Assembly (NCBI RefSeq): GCF_018402495.1
Contig: NZ_JAGYIU010000002.1
Location: 710,984 to 774,983, forward strand
DNA: 64,000 bases
Reading direction: 5' to 3'
Source of the DNA: Pseudoalteromonas sp.
GTDB lineage: Bacteria; Pseudomonadota; Gammaproteobacteria; Enterobacterales; Alteromonadaceae
The notes under the pieces: model-generated
Seen by the model: the letters and a program-made list of their open reading frames with translations, nothing else
Database searches by the model: none
What the model was told of the DNA's origin: nothing
Position numbers and translations under genes: made by a program
Shown here: positions 18,251 through 27,899 of the stretch, in pieces
How the letters are laid out: every line of letters starts with the position of its first letter
How positions within the stretch are numbered: the first letter of the stretch is position 1

Positions 18251-20041
18251 TTATTGAGTATCTTTACTACAACTACTAATAAAATTTCTATTATTAAATA
18301 TCACTTGTAATAAATTAACTTTCTTTAGTACAAATAAATTTTCAGACATCAATATTTCATGAATTTTTTCATTTTTCAGTTCAAAGCCTATACACTCCAC
18401 TTGTTCACAATGCTTATTAACTATTTTTTCCCATTCAGTACTTTTAGACATTTCCACCCAGTCCCCCCAGGGGCCTTGATTTCCTTTGACTATACCGATT
18501 CGCTTAGCTAAATGACGATATAGCCAGATACAAAACTGTATAGGACTGTTAACCCACCAAGGAAAATAAGGTAAGCGGCCATCTGCATGCAATAGCCATT
18601 TACTTTCTTTTAAGTAAGGTTTCATTGCAGAATTAAACAAACGGCGATTTTTTTTCCATTGAGTGGGTACAGATGCACTAATTTTTACAGACTCCTTGCA
18701 CATAAATGGCTCGTAGCTTCTAAATAGTCGGCGAGTAGTATAAAGATTAGGTATAGCAGTTCTCATAGTTGCAGGGTAAAGAACAAACCACTCATGAGCA
18801 GATATAGGCCTCAATTTTTTGATAACTTTAAAGCGAGCTAAACGTCTTTTATTAATTGCACATAAAATATCTTCGCTAATTAATGTGCTAGTTATTTTTT
18901 TAGTTTGAGTTTCACCTTTTTTAAAAACATCAGGGATAAAAGGGTATCTACCAGTGTTGGTATAACTCAAAGCATAAGGTGATTTCAAAAGTGAATCTGA
19001 TAAATACCCACCAAATACAGCGGTATACTCAGCCAGCTTAAACTTTTTATCAAACCCCAAACTGTGGGCATGATGATACTGGTGACCCATTCCAACAAGT
19101 TTACTAGCTTCAGGTAAAATATCTAAATAATGTGTTTTCTCTCTGAACCCCACAGTAAAGTTTGCCCCGTATATGTCTGCAACTTTTTTTGCTATCTTCC
19201 CTTCAACATTCATAGAGTCTAAAAAAACATATGCTTCCCTTTGTAAATGGGAAGGTAATATTCCCGAAAGTACTCGGGAGTCTTCCCCACCTGAAATGAA
19301 CTGAGCGACCTTGCTCATTTTATTAGTTACGCGATTAACGTACCCATCCAGCCCTTCCCTTAGCGCTGTAGACGCTTCTTTTATATTGGTGTATGAATTG
19401 CTTTCTTTGGGTTCCCAGTAACTTTTAACTTTAGAAGTATAAGACTCACGGCTAAATATAATTTGACTCGCTGGAGCTAACTGGTAAATATTCTTATAGG
19501 CAGTATATGGATATGTAATTACATCATTTAAGACAAAATCAGCTAATGAAACAAGATCTAAATTCACGTTTTTCTTGGGCACACTCGCTAGCGCATCAAC
19601 ATGCGTGCCAATAAATAAGCTCTGATTGCTTTGATGAGCATAAACTGGGATGAATGCCATTAAATCAGTAACAACTTTAAGTGTCTTATTTTTTTTATCT
19701 ATTAATAGTATAGTGAATGGTCCGCTTAAATCTTCATCCCACTGCATTTTATTTTCAATAATCCATCGTTCATAAATGGCTTTACTTGCAATATAAGAGT
19801 CATTTTCAACCAGAAAGTCATTATCTCGAAAATAAAGAACAGGGCCACCTATAACAATAAAGATATGTTGCTCCGTCACGTAAGGTTTAAACCCATTATA
19901 ATAGCCTTGACTAACGGCTAACGTTCCCCAGTTACCATGAAACTCTTGCGTCTCTGGAGGTTCAACGTCATAGATATTTTCAATTATTTGAGCCAGCTTA
20001 CCTTCTGTTTGTTGCAAGCTACTAAAAAGATAATCACTCAT
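18251..20041 (-). CDS. Asparagine-synthase-like protein of the capsule locus
   Basis: 596 residues with asparagine synthetase B architecture. The N-terminal class-II amidotransferase-like domain retains WDEDLSGPFTILLID, but the protein starts MSDYLF, without the Cys at position 2 that releases ammonia from glutamine. A C-terminal ATP-pyrophosphatase domain follows, with P-loop SGGEDSR near residue 250. Such proteins in polysaccharide clusters are thought to amidate uronic acids or join amino groups to them. Without the catalytic Cys, the nitrogen donor here is probably free ammonia or an amine. Its start overlaps the CapA-like gene by eight bases, suggesting paired function. Confidence 0.8.
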   Translation of the reverse strand: MSDYLFSSLQQTEGKLAQIIENIYDVEPPETQEFHGNWGTLAVSQGYYNGFKPYVTEQHIFIVIGGPVLYFRDNDFLVENDSYIASKAIYERWIIENKMQWDEDLSGPFTILLIDKKNKTLKVVTDLMAFIPVYAHQSNQSLFIGTHVDALASVPKKNVNLDLVSLADFVLNDVITYPYTAYKNIYQLAPASQIIFSRESYTSKVKSYWEPKESNSYTNIKEASTALREGLDGYVNRVTNKMSKVAQFISGGEDSRVLSGILPSHLQREAYVFLDSMNVEGKIAKKVADIYGANFTVGFREKTHYLDILPEASKLVGMGHQYHHAHSLGFDKKFKLAEYTAVFGGYLSDSLLKSPYALSYTNTGRYPFIPDVFKKGETQTKKITSTLISEDILCAINKRRLARFKVIKKLRPISAHEWFVLYPATMRTAIPNLYTTRRLFRSYEPFMCKESVKISASVPTQWKKNRRLFNSAMKPYLKESKWLLHADGRLPYFPWWVNSPIQFCIWLYRHLAKRIGIVKGNQGPWGDWVEMSKSTEWEKIVNKHCEQVECIGFELKNEKIHEILMSENLFVLKKVNLLQVIFNNRNFISSCSKDTQ

Positions 20042-21185
20042 TGTTTAACTCTTGTTTTGCTTCTAACTCTAATCCATGGCGTAGGACATAGTAATAAGCC
20101 TCATTACGTGTAAAGTGCATTCCCTTAAGTACTTTATTCGTATTCTTCCTTCGACCTAGTAAAGTTGCGGCTAACTCTTTCGTCCAACTTTTAAAAGAAA
20201 AAGCTATAGGAATAGAGAAGAATGAAGATATTAAGTGTTTCTTCACATCCGGGTATGCGCTTATAACCATTTCATCATGTGCCTGATCATACCCTTCACC
20301 AAGAAGCGAGCATAGATTGTGTAGATCTATTCTTTGGTCTACTTGTGTTATTTCAACTTTACCTTGATCCATATGATGGTACACAGGCTCGAAATTTATA
20401 GCATTATTTTTTTTCATAGTAAGGATAACAGAGAATGAACTATTTTTTCTATGGGCCCATTTACCTGGGTCAAAATAAAAATTACCTAAACTATAGAAAA
20501 TCAAGCTTTTTCCATATTGTTCATATCCTTGAGGAACATGAGGATGTGAAGCAATAACAGCATCTGCACCTAAGTCACACAAGTGCTTATATCTTTCACG
20601 CCACTCTTTCTGAGGTATTGAATAATTCTCTAATCCTGCATGCGGAAAAATTAAAACAAAATCACATTCTTCTTTTAATTTTAGAACCGTTTTATCAATT
20701 AAAGTGTGATTAATCCATGCATATCCTGCACTTTCACTCCGCTTAAAGTAATCAATGACCCCGAATTGAGCTTCACACGCATTAATAATACCAATTGTGA
20801 TATCACCTATTTTTTTTATTAAAGGTTTATATGCTTCTCTTTCATCTATTCCCGCACCAACGGTGTCAAGCCCTACCCTTTGTGCTTCATCAATTGTTGC
20901 TTGCAAACCATCTTTACCAAAATCCAACATATGGTTATTTGCAAGTAACGCAAGATCAAAGCCCTGTTTTTTCAGGCCTGACAATGTTTCAGCCCTTTGA
21001 CTATGGTGAATACCAGATTTAGGTTCTGGTGCACCTTTCCCCTGTATCGGAGCTTCAAAATTACAAACAGAATAATCCATACTTTGAATAATTTGAGCTA
21101 AATCATCGGAGAGTAATTCACCTTTAGCATTGTTATAGTTAACAATATCACCACATGCAAAAAGCTTAACCATTTGATTTTCCAT
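20034..21185 (-). CDS. CapA-family protein
   Basis: 383 residues of the CapA (poly-gamma-glutamate biosynthesis) family, a calcineurin-like phosphoesterase fold. Motifs: CGDIVNYN at the start, NFEAPI, LLANNHMLDFG, FPHAGLENY, ASHPHVPQGYEQY and FYSLGNFYFDP. CapA proteins assist synthesis or export of gamma-linked polyglutamate, and homologues occur in other capsule loci; the reaction is not defined. No CapB/CapC ligase is present here, so polyglutamate is not indicated. Linked translation with the asparagine-synthase-like gene suggests joint modification of the polysaccharide. The start at 21185 overlaps the end of wzx; 21173 is an alternative. Confidence 0.83.
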   Translation of the reverse strand: MENQMVKLFACGDIVNYNNAKGELLSDDLAQIIQSMDYSVCNFEAPIQGKGAPEPKSGIHHSQRAETLSGLKKQGFDLALLANNHMLDFGKDGLQATIDEAQRVGLDTVGAGIDEREAYKPLIKKIGDITIGIINACEAQFGVIDYFKRSESAGYAWINHTLIDKTVLKLKEECDFVLIFPHAGLENYSIPQKEWRERYKHLCDLGADAVIASHPHVPQGYEQYGKSLIFYSLGNFYFDPGKWAHRKNSSFSVILTMKKNNAINFEPVYHHMDQGKVEITQVDQRIDLHNLCSLLGEGYDQAHDEMVISAYPDVKKHLISSFFSIPIAFSFKSWTKELAATLLGRRKNTNKVLKGMHFTRNEAYYYVLRHGLELEAKQELNNE

Positions 21186-22461
21186 TATTGAACCTGTAAC
21201 TCTTAAATAAAACAATAGTGATGATTAGAGCATTTATAATTGCACTTGTAGTACAAAAAAATGCCAAACTAATAACATCGCTTTCATAAAGGTAATATCC
21301 AGTGACTAAAGCTGCTGCCCGAAGAGAAATAGAAAAAACAGTAAAAAATAAATAAAATCTTTGAATAGCTAAAATAGGGATTGCCATATTACTAGGAGGA
21401 TTCAGGAACATAAAGAACAGCCATACAGACAACCATCTAGCATAATCGCCTGCGACAACCCACTCGGTACCAAAAACAAAACTAAACAACTCAGGCCCAA
21501 AGATAATAATAATTCCAAATGGTACAATACCTGCTGCGGCTAACATAATTGTTGCTTTACGTATTAGGTTAAATAAATTTTCTTTGTTGTGTGCTGCTTC
21601 AGTAATACGTGGATAAAATACATCACCGACTGCTTTACCAATTAAAGTCGAAGGTACCCCCAATGCTGTTTTTCCTAAAGTATAAAAACCAGCCGATGCT
21701 GGCCCAAATAAACTTGCTAATAAAAGTACTGGTAAACTTTGCGACAAAGCATTTATAAACTGTTGCGGTGCTCGGTATAAAGGAAAGTCTCTGTGTTTAT
21801 GTGCAAGTATTTTCAAGTTACTTTTAGAACTATTTTCAGAGTTAATTCTATCTGTTTCAATAGACCATTTTTGAGCACCAAACCATAATTGCATTGTATA
21901 TAACGCATTACCCAGTGTTGCAGTAAAAATCAATATCGCACCAATAGGGTTGAATGCCCCCCCCGCTGCTTTCAGACTATTCATTATCAATGACTGGCTA
22001 ACTGCTACTCGGGCAGTAACTTTAAACTGTTTCTTGCGAATTAACCATTGCTGCATTATTTGTTGTGTTGCTGCAAAAAATAAAGCGATGGGAAGAAGCA
22101 GCAAATAACTACTAATTGCCTGTAGGTTAAACAAAGTTATTAATGGTTCTTTTGTTAAAAAGATTACAATAAAAGTAATAATTGAGACGACAGAAGCGAT
22201 TAGTAAACTTAGCTTGGCAATGCTTCTTGCATCATCATCAACTTTGGGTAAAACAATAGCTATTGGGTATGCAAGCGCTGCAACGGGTGATATTACAGCT
22301 AACACAGCGGTAAACACACCTAACAAACCAAAAGCTTCAGCACCGTAAAGGCGAGTAATTAGGGGCATGAACAACATTGTAATCATTTGTGCTCCAGCAG
22401 CGCCTGAGGCAACAACAACTACGTTACGGATAAACTGACTGGTATTTAATTTTTTAAGCAT
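21166..22461 (-). CDS. wzx: Polysaccharide repeat-unit flippase, Wzx-like
   Basis: 431 residues, 12 or so membrane segments. N-terminal NVVVVASGAAGAQMITMLFMPLITRLYG and GVFTAVLAVISPVAALAYPIAIVLP are typical of the oligosaccharide flippase/MOP superfamily. It would move undecaprenyl-linked units across the inner membrane for Wzy. First gene after the repeat island that follows wzc; genes downstream overlap or are tightly spaced as far as wzy. Confidence 0.87.
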   Translation of the reverse strand: MLKKLNTSQFIRNVVVVASGAAGAQMITMLFMPLITRLYGAEAFGLLGVFTAVLAVISPVAALAYPIAIVLPKVDDDARSIAKLSLLIASVVSIITFIVIFLTKEPLITLFNLQAISSYLLLLPIALFFAATQQIMQQWLIRKKQFKVTARVAVSQSLIMNSLKAAGGAFNPIGAILIFTATLGNALYTMQLWFGAQKWSIETDRINSENSSKSNLKILAHKHRDFPLYRAPQQFINALSQSLPVLLLASLFGPASAGFYTLGKTALGVPSTLIGKAVGDVFYPRITEAAHNKENLFNLIRKATIMLAAAGIVPFGIIIIFGPELFSFVFGTEWVVAGDYARWLSVWLFFMFLNPPSNMAIPILAIQRFYLFFTVFSISLRAAALVTGYYLYESDVISLAFFCTTSAIINALIITIVLFKSYRFNNGKSNG

Positions 22462-22548
22462 GCTGACTTATATTTAGCATTAGAAACAATGCACTTAATA
22501 AAAAATAGATAAATAGCATTTTTAGCTACGCTATACGTTATCTAGCAC

Positions 22549-22626
22549 CTAGGTTCTAGGTTCTAGGTTCTAGGTTCTAGGTTCTAGGTTCTAGGTTCTA
22601 GGTTCTAGGTTCTAGGTTCTAGGTTA
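22549..22626. repeat. TAGGTTC heptad array, about 11 copies
   Basis: Perfect tandem TAGGTTC units in the gap between wzc and wzx, about 90 bases upstream of the wzx start codon. Confidence 0.97.
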
Positions 22627-22635
22627 ATCAGCTTA

Positions 22636-23087
22636 AAAACAGCTACGGGCTTTTTGCAACGGGCGACGGGCCTCTAGCTACGGGTTTCGGGCTTCGAACC
22701 TAAAACATACGCGGGGTAAACCCGCTGCTACATGTGCGCGTCGTAAAGCCCCGCCTACAAATATTTTATATTTACCTGCGCGGCGTAAAGCCCCGCCTAC
22801 AAATATTTTAATTTACCTGCGCGGCGTAAAGCCCCGCCTACAAGATATTTTAATTTACCTGCGCGGCGTAAAGCCCCGCCTACAAAATATTTTGCACCAC
22901 CGAGGCGCTGTGCTACACAGAGAAAAGCTACGGGTTTCGGGTTTCGAACCTAAAACATACGCGGGGTAAACCCGCTGCTACTAACCGACGCGGGGTAAAC
23001 CCGCTGCTACATGTGCTTGGCTTAATCTTTACCTAGTACCTAAAACCTTTGTTTTCCTAAAGCCTTTGTCTTCCTAGCGCCTTTTAC
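22636..23087. repeat. REP and heptad mosaic between wzx and wzc
   Basis: A dense mix: GGG-phased heptads (CAACGGG, CGACGGG, CTACGGG, TTTCGGG), one CGCGGGGTAAACCCGCTGCTAC element, four GCGGCGTAAAGCCCCGCCTAC elements about 45-48 bases apart with ACAAATATTTTA spacers, a partial family A copy near 22894, and TAGG-type heptads running into the wzc stop codon. It interrupts the otherwise continuous capsule operon. Confidence 0.85.
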
Positions 23088-25319
23088 TTATTTATCCGAT
23101 TTATACTCGTAATTGTAATAACCGTAATAGCCATAGGCGTTGCTGGCTTTTTTAAGTATGCCGTTAAATACTACGCCTTTTACGTCTATGCCGTTTTGCT
23201 CAAAGCGGTTGCGGGTGAGTTCTATTTCACGCAAGTGGTTTTGGCCAAAGCGGGTTACCAGTAAGGTAGTGCCGGTGTGGGCGCTTACAATGGCTGGGTC
23301 GGTTACTGCTAGTATAGGTGGCGTATCTATTATTACTAGGTCGTATTGGCTGCTTACTTCCTCTACCAGTTTACTAAAGTTACTGTGCATTAGTAGCTCT
23401 GATGGGTTTGGTGGTATTTGCCCGCGGGTAATTACATTTAAACCCTCAACCTTGGTTGGTTTAGTAATTTGCTGCAGCGTTAAACGCCCTGATAGGTAAT
23501 CGCTTAGGCCGTCGTCCCATTTTAAGCCAAACTGGGTTTGTAGGTAACCTTTGCGCATATCGGCATCTATTATGAGTACTTTTTTACCGCTTTGCGCTAA
23601 TACCGCGGCTAAGTTAACCGATATAAACGACTTACCTACCCCTGGGCTTGGGCCCGATATAGCAATTAGGTTGTTTTTAGCTTCCATCATCGCAAAGTGT
23701 AAGCTGGTACGTAAGCTGCGCAGTGCCTCTATTGATAAGTCGGCGGGGTTGTCGAGCGCTAATATCGATTTAGCCTTTGCCTTTTTGCGGGCTTTACCAA
23801 AACCGGTGAGTTTTTCTTGGTAGTCTGAATACGGTACGCTGGCGTATACAGGTAGGCCAATAGCTTCAATTTCGTTGGCGTCTTCTACGCCTTTGTGCAT
23901 GGCTTTTTGTACCAGCACAATGGCCACTGCTAACATGCCGCCCAGCATTGTCGCCATCACCACTATTAGGGCTTTTTTAGGCTTAACCGGTTTTGAGGTG
24001 TTTACCTCGGCGTAGTCTATAATGCGTACGTTACCTACGGTGCCGGCGCGTACTATGTCGAGCTCTTGGGTTTTAGCAAGCAGCAGGGTGTAAATTTCAT
24101 TACTTACTTCTACATCGCGTTTTAAACGTAGTAGCTCTTGCTGGGTTTCGGGTAAGTTACCTACCTCACCCACAAAGCGTTGCTTTTGTTTTTCTACTGT
24201 TTTTATTTGCTCTAAAATGCCTTGGTAAGTGGGGTGGTCTTTTTTAAACTTACGGCTTAGCTCTAGGCGTTTTAGCTCTAGCTCTTGTAATTTTGTTTCT
24301 AGCTCTACTACTTGCTCGAGCACGCCTTGGGTTTCGAGTGTTATGTTAATTGACTGGCGCTGTATTTGGTAGTCGTTAAAGCGTTGCTCGGCAAATTCTA
24401 GTTGCTTTTTAATTTCGGGTAGTTGTACTTCTAAAAACTCGAGTGATTTTTGCGCCTCGGCGCTGTTACGCTCTACGTTACGGCGTACATAAATACCGGC
24501 TACTTTGTCGAGTACTTTTTCGGCGTAGCGTGGTTTAGTGCTTTGTAGGCTTAGGTTAATTATGCCTGAGTCTTTGCCTTTTTCGCTGGCGCCAATAGCG
24601 GCTTGTAGGTCGAGTATGGTGTTTAGGCGGTCTTGGCGTGTAATTATAAACTCGGTACCTGGGCGGGCGTTAAGCTCGCGTACGGTTAGGTTAAATTGGC
24701 CACTGCTTAGCTCTTGCCCTACTTTGCCTTTTAGTATTACCTCGTCTTCGCTGTTAAGTAGGCTTAGGGTGTTTGCCTCACCGGCCACCAGTACAAAGCC
24801 TTTACCAATGGCAGAGCGCGGTACGTCAAACCTAAATACGTTAATGTACTCGCCGCCCCATGCATAGCTGCTTGCACCAAAGCTTGGCTCGGCCAATTCG
24901 CCTTGAGTGCTTGGGGTAAAGGTGCGGTAGGCACGGTTACCAATAAACGGGAATAATTTTGGCTCGGCTGTTATATCAAGCTTTAGGGTATCGACCGCTT
25001 CGCCAATTACGCTGCGCGATTTAAGTAGCTCTATTTCGGTCACCGCAGCCGAGGTACTTTCAAACATGCCTGCCATGTCGTCAAACCCGGGTACTGAGCT
25101 GCCGCCATCTTCTACTTGGATCATGGCGGTTGCTTGGTATACCGGGGTAGAAAGCACCGCATACACTACACCTACCAACATAAATACGGTGGTTAACGCA
25201 ATAATAAAATATTTACGATCAATTAATGCACCTAATAGGGCCATTAGGTCTATTTCTTGGCTTGCTTGTTCAAACTTATTTTGCTTATTTGCTGCTACTG
25301 CAGTGGGCTGAGCATTCAT
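23088..25319 (-). CDS. wzc: Wzc-type polysaccharide co-polymerase/tyrosine kinase
   Basis: 743 residues. An N-terminal Wzz domain has two membrane segments (residues about 35-58 and 455-475) with a periplasmic coiled coil between. A cytoplasmic BY-kinase follows: Walker A GPSPGVGKSFISVNLA, Walker A' VLIIDADMRKG and Walker B LVIIDTPPIL. The C-terminal tyrosine cluster (YGYYGYYNYEY) is the autophosphorylation tail. It controls polymer length and couples to Wza for export; Wzb dephosphorylates it. It follows wzb by 14 bases. The stop codon TAA opens a heptad series. Confidence 0.96.
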   Translation of the reverse strand: MNAQPTAVAANKQNKFEQASQEIDLMALLGALIDRKYFIIALTTVFMLVGVVYAVLSTPVYQATAMIQVEDGGSSVPGFDDMAGMFESTSAAVTEIELLKSRSVIGEAVDTLKLDITAEPKLFPFIGNRAYRTFTPSTQGELAEPSFGASSYAWGGEYINVFRFDVPRSAIGKGFVLVAGEANTLSLLNSEDEVILKGKVGQELSSGQFNLTVRELNARPGTEFIITRQDRLNTILDLQAAIGASEKGKDSGIINLSLQSTKPRYAEKVLDKVAGIYVRRNVERNSAEAQKSLEFLEVQLPEIKKQLEFAEQRFNDYQIQRQSINITLETQGVLEQVVELETKLQELELKRLELSRKFKKDHPTYQGILEQIKTVEKQKQRFVGEVGNLPETQQELLRLKRDVEVSNEIYTLLLAKTQELDIVRAGTVGNVRIIDYAEVNTSKPVKPKKALIVVMATMLGGMLAVAIVLVQKAMHKGVEDANEIEAIGLPVYASVPYSDYQEKLTGFGKARKKAKAKSILALDNPADLSIEALRSLRTSLHFAMMEAKNNLIAISGPSPGVGKSFISVNLAAVLAQSGKKVLIIDADMRKGYLQTQFGLKWDDGLSDYLSGRLTLQQITKPTKVEGLNVITRGQIPPNPSELLMHSNFSKLVEEVSSQYDLVIIDTPPILAVTDPAIVSAHTGTTLLVTRFGQNHLREIELTRNRFEQNGIDVKGVVFNGILKKASNAYGYYGYYNYEYKSDK

Positions 25320-25333
25320 GTACTAGCCTATCC

Positions 25334-25768
25334 TTATAAATACTTTTGCCAAGCGCTACACGCGCTATCGATTAATGCGAAAACATGCTCAAAGGCCTCT
25401 TGGCTTTGGCGGTAGGGGTCGGGTATTTCTGCGTCGTTAATCCACTTACCTAATAAAAAGGTTTTGCCACGCGCCTGCGGGTAACGTGTGCATAGGTCGG
25501 TTAAGTGGCGTTGCTCCATGACTAAAATTACACTGTTTTGTGCAACTAAACTTGAGCTAATTTGCCTACCTTGGTGTTTGCTCATATCTATGCCGTGCAC
25601 GCTTGCTATTTGTTGTGCTTGGCTGTCGGCTGGTTTGCCTTCAAGGGCGGTTAACCCGGCCGACGATACGGTAATATTTTTAGCTGTTAGTTTACTTTTT
25701 AATAGGTATTCGGCTGTTGGGCTGCGGCATATATTACCGGCACATACCACCAAAATAGAATCGAACAT
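25334..25768 (-). CDS. wzb: Low-molecular-weight protein-tyrosine phosphatase Wzb
   Basis: 144 residues. The active-site loop VCAGNICRSPTAEYLL (CX5R) is at the N-terminus, and the general-acid region IPDPYRQSQEAF is at the C-terminus. It dephosphorylates the Wzc tyrosine tail, cycling the capsule export machine. It sits between wza (8-base gap) and wzc (14-base gap), the conserved order. Confidence 0.95.
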   Translation of the reverse strand: MFDSILVVCAGNICRSPTAEYLLKSKLTAKNITVSSAGLTALEGKPADSQAQQIASVHGIDMSKHQGRQISSSLVAQNSVILVMEQRHLTDLCTRYPQARGKTFLLGKWINDAEIPDPYRQSQEAFEHVFALIDSACSAWQKYL

Positions 25769-25776
25769 CGTTATCC

Positions 25777-26892
25777 TTAGTTTGCTGTTATGTCGTCAAT
25801 TGAGTCAACAGTTGCAATAGACGGTAATAATAAGCTTATTACGCGGTTCCAACGGGCAAGTGGTGCCGATGTTACATACACTATGTCGTGCGGTTGCAGT
25901 TCAAATTGCTCGGCCAGTACCAGCGCGGCTACATTTTTAGCGTGTAGTTGGTATACATCGGCAATAACCCCATCGGTTTTTAGGTTGCGTTTACGCAGTA
26001 CAAATATGCCGTTTGCGTCGGCGGTGTTTTCGTTTAAGCCGCCCGAGTTAGTGAGTGCCTCGGCTAGGTTTAAACCGTAGCGATTTACATCTACTGTGCC
26101 TGCGCGTTTAACGTCGCCTAGTACAAACACGCGTTGTAGGTCGTCACGGTTTACGTGCACTATATCACCATGTTGTAATAAACGGTTTTGCGAAATGTCG
26201 CCATTTGCGTAAAAGTCATCTAGCTTAATTACTTCGGTTTTGTCGCCTCGGGTAAAGGTGACTGTGCGCCAGTCGGCGGCTTCTGTTAACCCGCCTGCTT
26301 GGTTAAGCGCGTCAATTAGGGTAAGTGGTATTTCGGTTACTGGTAACACGCCAGGTTTGTTTACTTCGCCGGTTACGTAGGCTTTTTGGCTACGAAAGCC
26401 CACTACTTTTATGTCAACTTGTGGGTCTTCTATTACTCGGCTTAGGCGTTTAACTAGCTCGCTGTGTACTTGTTGTACTGTTTTACCCGCGGCCTGAATA
26501 TTTGGTGCGTAGGCATAGGTTATTGTGCCATCGGCTTGTACTCTAAAGCCGTCAAACTCGGCGGTACGTTGTACAGCTGCGGGTATGGTTAGCTCGGGGT
26601 GATCCCATACACCTATGGTTAGTACATCGCCTACACCTAATTTGTATTGGTAATTTGTGGTGTCTATGCCTGCTAGGCTAGAAATTGGCTTTGCCTGTTT
26701 ACGCTGCTGTTTTTGATGAGAAATAAGCGATGAATCTATGATTTTAATGTTTATTTTTTCTAGATCTTGCTCGAGATTTTTAGTTTGATCACCCGACTCA
26801 ATCCCTTCAAAATGGCTACCGGGTATAATTGTACACCCTGTCATTGTTAATAACGTGAGTGATGCTACAAGTGTTTTACAGCTTAGCGCCAT
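25777..26892 (-). CDS. wza: Outer-membrane polysaccharide export lipoprotein Wza
   Basis: 371 residues. Signal peptide with lipobox MTGC (Cys20), a polysaccharide export (PES) domain starting YKLGVGDVLTIGVWDHPEL, two SLBB-type domains (AYVTGEVNKPGVLPV and VFVLGDVKRAGTVDV), and a C-terminal segment with a hydrophobic/Trp stretch (LARWNRVISLLLPSI) suited to the outer-membrane helical barrel. First gene of the locus. No RfaH ops element (GGCGGTAG-like) was seen by eye in the 170 bases before it; a weak promoter candidate is TTGCAC and TTTAAT on the leftward strand (near 27000-26970). Confidence 0.96.
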   Translation of the reverse strand: MALSCKTLVASLTLLTMTGCTIIPGSHFEGIESGDQTKNLEQDLEKINIKIIDSSLISHQKQQRKQAKPISSLAGIDTTNYQYKLGVGDVLTIGVWDHPELTIPAAVQRTAEFDGFRVQADGTITYAYAPNIQAAGKTVQQVHSELVKRLSRVIEDPQVDIKVVGFRSQKAYVTGEVNKPGVLPVTEIPLTLIDALNQAGGLTEAADWRTVTFTRGDKTEVIKLDDFYANGDISQNRLLQHGDIVHVNRDDLQRVFVLGDVKRAGTVDVNRYGLNLAEALTNSGGLNENTADANGIFVLRKRNLKTDGVIADVYQLHAKNVAALVLAEQFELQPHDIVYVTSAPLARWNRVISLLLPSIATVDSIDDITAN

Positions 26893-27063
26893 GGTGTGTT
26901 CCCAAATAATATTAGTACCAATTTTTGTTAAAACCTGATTATTTTAGTGTTTTAAGTTTATGGCTGTTATTTTTTGCCGACTAATTAAACCACGGCTCTG
27001 TTTTCTGTGCAAGGCTGCTTGCGCGTTTACTGTACAAGCAGTTAAATTTTTGTTGATTTAGTG

Positions 27064-27143
27064 TTTTAGGTTCTAGGTTTTAGGTTCTAGGTTCTAGGTT
27101 CTAGGTTCTAGGTTCTAGGTTCTAGGTTCTAGGTTCTAGGTTC
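27064..27143. repeat. TAGGTTC heptad array, about 11 copies
   Basis: Perfect array, with one TAGGTTT unit near its left end, about 170 bases upstream of wza. Confidence 0.96.
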
Positions 27144-27164
27144 TGCAAAATTATAAACCCCATT

Positions 27165-27510
27165 TGCACAAAGAGAAGTGAATGAGGGTAAATGAGAAAA
27201 CACACCTATTTATACCTTTCTCTTAAGCGCAGCGCCTCTTGACCTATTTGTGAACCAAGTCACTTAAAAACATCTGCACAAAGAGAAAACAATGAGCGTA
27301 AATGAGAGAACAAAACCCTTATTATTTTCCTCTAAAGCGCAGCGTCTCTTAACCTCTTTGTGAATAAATCACTAAAAACCTTTCGCGACATAATCCCGCT
27401 AACAAGACCATTTTACACAAAGAGAAGACAATGAGAGTAAATGAGAATGCATAACAATTAGTACTTACTACACCTTTGAAACATAGATCGCCCATTCTCT
27501 TTATGTATAA
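27165..27510. repeat. Family B palindromic repeat array, right of the wza leader
   Basis: Three copies of GCACAAAGAGAA-GTGAATGAGGGTAAATGAGA (starting about 27167, 27271 and 27414). The first two are complete, with the opposing TCTTAAGCGCAGCGCCTCTT and CTATTTGTGAA arms; the third is only partly preserved. CACAAAG at one end and CTTTGTG at the other make each element an interrupted palindrome of about 100 bases. The array abuts the 3' end of the GxxExxY gene. Confidence 0.82.
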
Positions 27511-27516
27511 ATTCAC

Positions 27517-27894
27517 TTAAAACTTTAAGTTTAGTCGCTTTATTCCATTGATAAGTTTAGTTGTATTAAAGTTTATCAACAAACCAGTGCTTACATTCGA
27601 TAGCTTCATATAAGTCAATAATTGCGCTGAATGGATTGGTAATAACTTCTCTACAGACTTTAATTCAACAATCAATTCATTTGTAATTAATATGTCTAGT
27701 CTATAACCCGCGTAAATGTTTGTATTTTTATATAAAATAGGTAATTCAACTTGATACTTGGCATCTATTCCAGCTTGCTTCAATTCAAGTAAAAGGCAAG
27801 TTTCATAAGTTGATTCTAATAACCCTGGACCCAATTGTTTATGTACTTCAATAGCGCATCCAATAACTTTTTGTGTGAGAAGATCAGTATCCAT
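27517..27894 (-). CDS. GxxExxY protein (PD-(D/E)XK nuclease-like family)
   Basis: 125 residues. The family motif is GLLESTY (G-x-x-E-x-x-Y) after the N-terminal IGCAIEVHKQLGPG. The later YRLDILITNELIVELKSVE carries the D...E-x-K pattern of PD-(D/E)XK nuclease folds, and LLTYMKLSNVSTGLLINFN is the usual C-terminal block. The ATG at 27894 with AGGA at correct spacing is chosen; a longer frame to 28074 only translates repeat sequence. The function of the family is unknown, though the fold suggests DNA cleavage or binding. Family B repeats lie on both sides, and no other gene is within 600 bases. Confidence 0.9.
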   Translation of the reverse strand: MDTDLLTQKVIGCAIEVHKQLGPGLLESTYETCLLLELKQAGIDAKYQVELPILYKNTNIYAGYRLDILITNELIVELKSVEKLLPIHSAQLLTYMKLSNVSTGLLINFNTTKLINGIKRLNLKF

Positions 27895-27899
27895 ACTTG

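Noticed and set aside
25408..25425. GGCGGTAG sequence resembling an ops element
   Set aside because: It is on the plus strand inside wzb, the wrong strand for the leftward capsule transcript.
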